This document shows, in pieces, positions 44,309 through 47,650 of a DNA stretch of 47,650 nucleotides. Each line of letters starts with the position of its first letter. The first letter of the stretch is position 1. This DNA is from Nocardioidaceae bacterium (GTDB lineage: Bacteria > Actinomycetota > Actinomycetes > Propionibacteriales > Nocardioidaceae). The translations under genes and the position numbers were made by a program. The notes beneath the pieces were generated by a model that made no database searches, was not told where the DNA came from, and was given only the letters and a program-made list of their open reading frames with translations. The stretch lies in NCBI GenBank assembly GCA_013695785.1, contig JACCZT010000187.1, positions 1-47,650 on the forward strand, in the 5' to 3' direction.

Positions 44309-45265
44309 ATGATGACGGCCATGCCCGCGACCAAGATGCATGCCGACGAGATCAAGACCGACGTCGCGCTCGTGCGCCGCTTGCTGGCAGGGCAGTTCCC
44401 CCGATGGGCCGATCTGCCGATCAATGCGGTCGCGTCGTACGGGACCGATCACGACATCTACCGGCTCGGTGGGTCCCTGGCCGCCCGACTGCCGCGCATC
44501 GGGTGGGCCACCGAGCAAGCGGCGAAGGAGGCGGAGTGGCTGCCGAAGCTCGCGCCGCAGCTGCCGCTCGCGTTGCCCGTGCCGCTGGCGATGGGACATC
44601 CGGCCGAAGGCTATCCCTTCGCCTGGTCGGTGTGCACGTGGTTGCCAGGCGAGGACGCCAACTGCACGATCGACGATCTGGATCGGGCGGCCGTCGATCT
44701 CGCCGCCTTCGTGAACGCGCTGCGCCAGGTCGACACGACCGGCGCACCTCCGCGGCCCACTCATGGTCGAGGCGGTCCACTCCCCGAAGGTGACAATCAG
44801 GTTCGTCGATCGATAGCCGAGCTCGGCGACCGAATCGACGGCGATGCGACCCTTTGCTCATGGGAGCAGTCACTGGGCGCCCCGGCATGGGGCGGTGGAG
44901 AGGTCTGGGTGCACGGCGACTTGTTACCGGGCAACCTGCTCGTGGTCGACGGTCGCCTGTCGGCGGTGATCGACTTCGGTGGCCTCAACGTGGGCGATCC
45001 CGCATGCGACCTGCAGCCTGCGTGGAACGTGTTCACAGGCGACAATCGCATGCGGTTCAGAGCTGAGCTCGAGGTCGACGATGCGTCTTGGTTGCGGGGC
45101 CGCGGCTGGGCGCTCTACCAGGCGGTGTCGGCGCTCGCGTACTACTGGGACACCAACCCCGGGATGATCCGCCAGGCCTCACACGGGCTCGCGCAGGTCC
45201 TCAACGACAGCTCGCCCGATGGCGACCAGTCTGGCCTCAGGCCTCCGGCTCGAGCGTCAGGCTGA
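44309..45265 (+). CDS. Aminoglycoside-phosphotransferase-family kinase
   Basis: A 318-residue kinase-fold protein. The catalytic loop is VWVHGDLLPGNLLV (about 197-210) and the Mg-binding motif VIDFGGLNVGDPACDL (about 216-231). The N-lobe is around DHDIYRLGGSLAARLPR. The family phosphorylates small molecules with ATP; most members outside resistance islands have metabolic substrates, so resistance should not be assumed. Starts at ATG 44309 or 44312. Its last 29 nt overlap the end of msrB on the other strand. Confidence 0.86.
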   Translation: MMTAMPATKMHADEIKTDVALVRRLLAGQFPRWADLPINAVASYGTDHDIYRLGGSLAARLPRIGWATEQAAKEAEWLPKLAPQLPLALPVPLAMGHPAEGYPFAWSVCTWLPGEDANCTIDDLDRAAVDLAAFVNALRQVDTTGAPPRPTHGRGGPLPEGDNQVRRSIAELGDRIDGDATLCSWEQSLGAPAWGGGEVWVHGDLLPGNLLVVDGRLSAVIDFGGLNVGDPACDLQPAWNVFTGDNRMRFRAELEVDDASWLRGRGWALYQAVSALAYYWDTNPGMIRQASHGLAQVLNDSSPDGDQSGLRPPARASG

Positions 45266-45641
45266 TCCCGTTGATGCAGAAGCGCTGGTCCGTCGGTGTG
45301 GCAAAGCCCTCGCCCTCGAAGAGGTGACCGAGGTGGGAACCGCAGCGCGCGCACCGCGCCTCGACCCGCTTCATGAACATGGAGCGGTCCTCGATCAGCT
45401 CGACCCGGTCCTCGGCCAGTGGGGTGTAGAAGGCCGGCCATCCGCAGTGCGCGTCGAACTTCACCTCGCTGCGGAACAGCTCAGCACCGCAGGCGCGGCA
45501 CGCGTAGACGCCGACGGTCTCGTCGGTCTCGTACGGGCTGCTGAAGGGCCGCTCGGTCGAGGCCTTGCGGAGCACGGAGTACTCCTCAGGGCTCAGCTCG
45601 GCTCGCCATTCCTCGTCGGTCTTCTCCACGTCATAGGCCAT
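45237..45641 (-). CDS. msrB: Peptide-methionine (R)-S-oxide reductase MsrB
   Basis: A 134-residue enzyme that reduces methionine-R-sulfoxide in oxidised proteins. Zinc ligands are C48/C51 (YACRACG) and C97/C100 (RCARCG). The catalytic cysteine is C122 in RFCINGISL. HCGWPAF, GSHLGHLF and the Cys positions are those of the classic MsrB fold. ATG 45641 is 6 nt after TAGGCT, so leaderless. Converges with the kinase gene and overlaps it by 29 nt. Confidence 0.96.
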   Translation of the reverse strand: MAYDVEKTDEEWRAELSPEEYSVLRKASTERPFSSPYETDETVGVYACRACGAELFRSEVKFDAHCGWPAFYTPLAEDRVELIEDRSMFMKRVEARCARCGSHLGHLFEGEGFATPTDQRFCINGISLTLEPEA

Positions 45642-45647
45642 GTCGCA

Positions 45648-45653
45648 AGCCTA
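45648..45653 (-). promoter_or_regulatory. -10 box of a probable leaderless promoter
   Basis: TAGGCT on the minus strand, 6 nt before the msrB ATG. Confidence 0.55.
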
Positions 45654-45675
45654 GTCGGGCCCACAAACGCGCGGT

Positions 45676-46197
45676 TCAAATGATGCTGACGCCCTCGCCA
45701 CCACCGGAGGACTGCCCGTCGAAAGTCTCGTGCTCGAGCAGGTGCAACGTGGGGACGTCGAGCTTGCGGCGGGCCCGGGAGGTCCAGTCCAGGTGGAAGA
45801 ACTCCGAGACGATGTGAGGCTCGGTGAGGATGATCGCCTCGGCCGCTGAGTGCTCGGCCACGAGCGCGGCAAGGGCGGTGATCGGGTCGTCGCTGGTCAG
45901 CTGCGTGGTGACGGCCTGACCTTGCGCCTGCATGAGTGTCCGGCTCGCGTCGAGCCCGCGCTGCCCGGTCTCGGTGGCGCTGCGCTGGACGTCGTCGAGC
46001 TCACGTGCGTCGGGGGTCGACAGCATGTCGACGCCACCGACCGCTCCCATGGAGGTCGCGAGCTGCCCCGCGGCATCCTCGACCGGGAGCAACAGGTGGT
46101 AGGTGACGGCTTCGTCGAGGCCCTCGTGCAAGGAGACGACCTGCCGGACGTCAAGGTCGGTGAGCGCGCGCTCGATCAGCAGGACGACGTCGTACAT
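45676..46197 (-). CDS. USP-like hypothetical protein
   Basis: A 173-residue soluble protein with alternating beta strands and helices. YDVVLLIERALTDLDVRQVVSLHEG at the N-terminus, TYHLLLPVED, and AEAIILTEPHIVSEFFHLDWTSRARRKLDVPTLHLLEHETF at the C-terminus resemble a Rossmann-like universal-stress-protein fold, but the ATP-binding GxxGxx(9)GS motif is not present. Related actinobacterial proteins are annotated inconsistently, some as indole-glycerol-phosphate synthase, which the sequence does not support. ATG 46197 is leaderless by its TAGGGT-N6 spacing. Confidence 0.75.
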   Translation of the reverse strand: MYDVVLLIERALTDLDVRQVVSLHEGLDEAVTYHLLLPVEDAAGQLATSMGAVGGVDMLSTPDARELDDVQRSATETGQRGLDASRTLMQAQGQAVTTQLTSDDPITALAALVAEHSAAEAIILTEPHIVSEFFHLDWTSRARRKLDVPTLHLLEHETFDGQSSGGGEGVSII

Positions 46198-46203
46198 GGC
46201 ACC

Positions 46204-46209
46204 ACCCTA
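46204..46209 (-). promoter_or_regulatory. -10 box of a probable leaderless promoter
   Basis: TAGGGT on the minus strand, 6 nt before ATG 46197. Confidence 0.5.
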
Positions 46210-46223
46210 CGCGCACCACACCG

Positions 46224-47288
46224 TCAGCGAAGCACGTCGGCGAGGTCGTACGACGCCGGCACCTCGAGCTGGGAGTAGGTGCACGAGCTCGCCTCACGGT
46301 CCGGACGAAAGCGGATGAACTGGCCGGCATGGCGCAGCCGGCCACCCTGCAGCTGGTCGTAGGCGATCTCGACGACCAGGACGGGGTGGAGGGGAACGAA
46401 CGACTGGTCCTTCTTGCCGCTCCAGCGACTCTGCCCACCGGGCCGCCGGTCGCCGGTGTCGCCGCCCGGCGTCCAGGGGTGGCCGTCCGCCGGGTCCGCA
46501 CGCACGTCGTCGAGCACCACGGGCAGCTCGGCGCGGACGGCGTCCGAGAACGACGCGCACCCGCCGATGAACTGCAGCGTGCCGGCCTCGTCGTACAACC
46601 CGAGCAGCATCGAGCCCAGAAGTACGGCATCTGGCGTGGACCGTTTGTGCAACCGGTAACCAGCGACCACCACGTCGGCGGTGCGGTGGTGCTTGACCTT
46701 CAGCATCGTGCGCTTGCCCGGGGTGTACGGCTCGGCGCGGCCCTTGGCAACGACGCCGTCGAGACCGGCGCCCTCGAAGGTATCGAACCAGCTCTGCGCG
46801 GTGGCGGGATCCTCGGTGATCGCGGTGATGTACACCGGCGGCGAGACGGCCTCGGCCACCTGCTCCAACCGGGTGCGGCGCTGGCTGAACGGCAGGTCCA
46901 GCAGCGACTCGTCGCCGACGGCGAGAAGGTCGAAACACACCAGGGACGCCGGCGTCTCGGCCGCCAGGCGGCGTACACGCGAGTCGGCGGGGTGGACGCG
47001 ATCGAGCAGGCGGTCGAAGTCCAGGCGGTCACCCTGCGGGACGACGATCTCGGCGTCGACGACGCATCGCTCGGGCAGTCCGGCGGTCAGGACGGCGGTG
47101 ACGACGTCGGGGAAGTAGCGCTCGAGGGTCTTGCCCGAGCGCGAACCGAGCACGACGTCGTCGCCGTCGCGGTGCACGATGCAGCGAAAACCGTCCCACT
47201 TCGGCTCGTAGGCGTAGTCGCCGACCGGAACGGTGTCGGTGGCCTTGGCGAGCATAGGTTCGATCGAAGGGCTGATCGGCAGCGACAT
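46224..47288 (-). CDS. ligC: ATP-dependent DNA ligase, LigC type
   Basis: A 354-residue two-domain ligase. The nucleotidyltransferase core has motif I YEPKWDGFR (nucleophile K30), GSRSGKTLERYFP, VVDAEIVV (motif III), VCFDLLAVGD, LDGVVAKG (motif IV) and MLKVKHHRTADVVVAG (motif V). The OB domain runs from about 210 to the end, with HPVLVVEIAYDQL and FIRFRPDREA. Size and lack of an N-terminal DNA-binding domain match mycobacterial LigC, linked to NHEJ and repair. No ku or ligD is in the window. ATG 47288 has no clear SD. Confidence 0.93.
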   Translation of the reverse strand: MSLPISPSIEPMLAKATDTVPVGDYAYEPKWDGFRCIVHRDGDDVVLGSRSGKTLERYFPDVVTAVLTAGLPERCVVDAEIVVPQGDRLDFDRLLDRVHPADSRVRRLAAETPASLVCFDLLAVGDESLLDLPFSQRRTRLEQVAEAVSPPVYITAITEDPATAQSWFDTFEGAGLDGVVAKGRAEPYTPGKRTMLKVKHHRTADVVVAGYRLHKRSTPDAVLLGSMLLGLYDEAGTLQFIGGCASFSDAVRAELPVVLDDVRADPADGHPWTPGGDTGDRRPGGQSRWSGKKDQSFVPLHPVLVVEIAYDQLQGGRLRHAGQFIRFRPDREASSCTYSQLEVPASYDLADVLR

Positions 47289-47361
47289 GGGGGTGCTTTC
47301 GTCGGGCGGTGTCAGGTGCGGGTGCGGACCTCGAGCCCCACGCTATCGACCTTCATCGGCA

Positions 47362-47650
47362 TCAGGCGGGGATCGGGACGAGGTCGACGGCGCCGACGGC
47401 GTACCTCGCGAGCATGGTCCGGACGAGCTCCTCGTCCACGCCGAGCGGCGCGGCGACGGCGACTGCGCCCGCTTCGAGCGCCAGCTCCGCGGCCCTGTCG
47501 GGCAAGAACCCCGGTGCGAGGAACAGCGAGCCCATCGCGATGTGGCGGCGGCCGTCGGCGCGCAACGCCCGTACGGCCTCACCGGTGGCCGGGGGAGCCG
47601 CCGACGCGAACGCCGCGATCGTGGGGAGGTGGTGCCGAGCGCCCCAGGCG
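47362..47650 (-). CDS. C-terminal part of a CbiX/sirohydrochlorin-chelatase-like protein (partial)
   Basis: The minus-strand frame is open from the right edge (47650) to the stop at 47362. It encodes TIAAFASAAPPATGEAVRALRADG, then MGSLFLAPGFLPDRAAELALEAGA and APLGVDEELVRTMLARYAVGA. The LAPG.LPD block and the C-terminal PLG…V..LVL.RY pattern are those of the CbiX family, which inserts Fe or Co into sirohydrochlorin for siroheme or cobalamin. The metal-binding N-terminal half is outside the window. The 73 bp between it and ligC hold no gene. Confidence 0.75.
   Translation of the reverse strand, partial: AWGARHHLPTIAAFASAAPPATGEAVRALRADGRRHIAMGSLFLAPGFLPDRAAELALEAGAVAVAAPLGVDEELVRTMLARYAVGAVDLVPIPA

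Noticed and set aside
44309-45265. APH-family gene considered as a resistance determinant
   Set aside because: Only the generic kinase motifs are visible; no mobile element or resistance neighbours, so no drug substrate can be claimed.

Overview
The window is high-GC DNA with dense, short-spaced genes, frequent GTG starts and 4-nt GTGA overlaps. It carries several actinobacterial marker genes: DUF3000, DUF1707, a menaquinone-reductase-like flavoenzyme, HemQ-type coproheme decarboxylase, a streptogrisin-type protease and two ATP-dependent DNA ligases. It is best read as chromosome of an Actinomycetota species, possibly in or near the Nocardioidaceae (the family is inference only). There is no rRNA, tRNA, CRISPR array, prophage or transposase.

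Layout. 1-608: an unidentified gene tail and a decayed transporter remnant. 609-3263: a PLP-dependent cysteine-desulfurase-like enzyme converging on a drug-efflux MFS pump. 3338-3922: a HAD phosphatase-like gene bracketed by inverted arrays of a 22-bp repeat. 3996-9333: a divergent amine/amide locus with a glutamine-synthetase-like ligase on one side and an APC permease, a FluG-type amidohydrolase and an M20 amidohydrolase on the other. 9405-14551: ECF sigma factor with a membrane partner, DUF1707 protein, GT39-like membrane glycosyltransferase, and a secreted S1 protease ending in a strong terminator. 14621-19063: alpha/beta hydrolase, a frameshifted membrane protein, a biotin/TMAO sulfoxide-reductase-type molybdoenzyme and a TM2 protein. 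19086-24819: ATP-dependent DNA ligase (LigB type), menaquinone-reductase-like enzyme, a VUT/YhhQ transporter converging on Tgt (queuine salvage into tRNA), and an M50 protease. 24918-28678: a translationally coupled SbcD/SbcC-like pair of unusual form. 28703-33713: Clp_N protein behind a perfect palindrome, DUF6636 lipoprotein, a RecQ helicase with a phosphoribosyltransferase-like tail, PepC-type peptidase and an ASCH protein. 33732-36620: flavin disulfide reductase divergent from a GNAT and a methyltransferase. 36866-39416: hypothetical protein, RNase D and DUF3000. 39487-42663: hemE-hemY/cgoX-hemQ, three enzymes of the coproporphyrin-dependent heme pathway. 42672-47650: secreted hypothetical, an HNH (DUF222) pseudogene, an APH-type kinase overlapping msrB tail-to-tail, a USP-like protein, DNA ligase LigC, and the end of a CbiX-type chelatase.

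The least explained signals are non-coding. A 22-bp repeat family abuts stop codons in three places. A roughly 80-nt hairpin element occurs twice, both times between convergent genes. A -10 box (TANNNT) lies exactly 6-7 nt before the start codon of at least eight genes, implying widespread leaderless transcription. Within the genes, the split FluG-like locus, the RecQ-phosphoribosyltransferase fusion and the SbcCD variant without a zinc hook are the most interesting.
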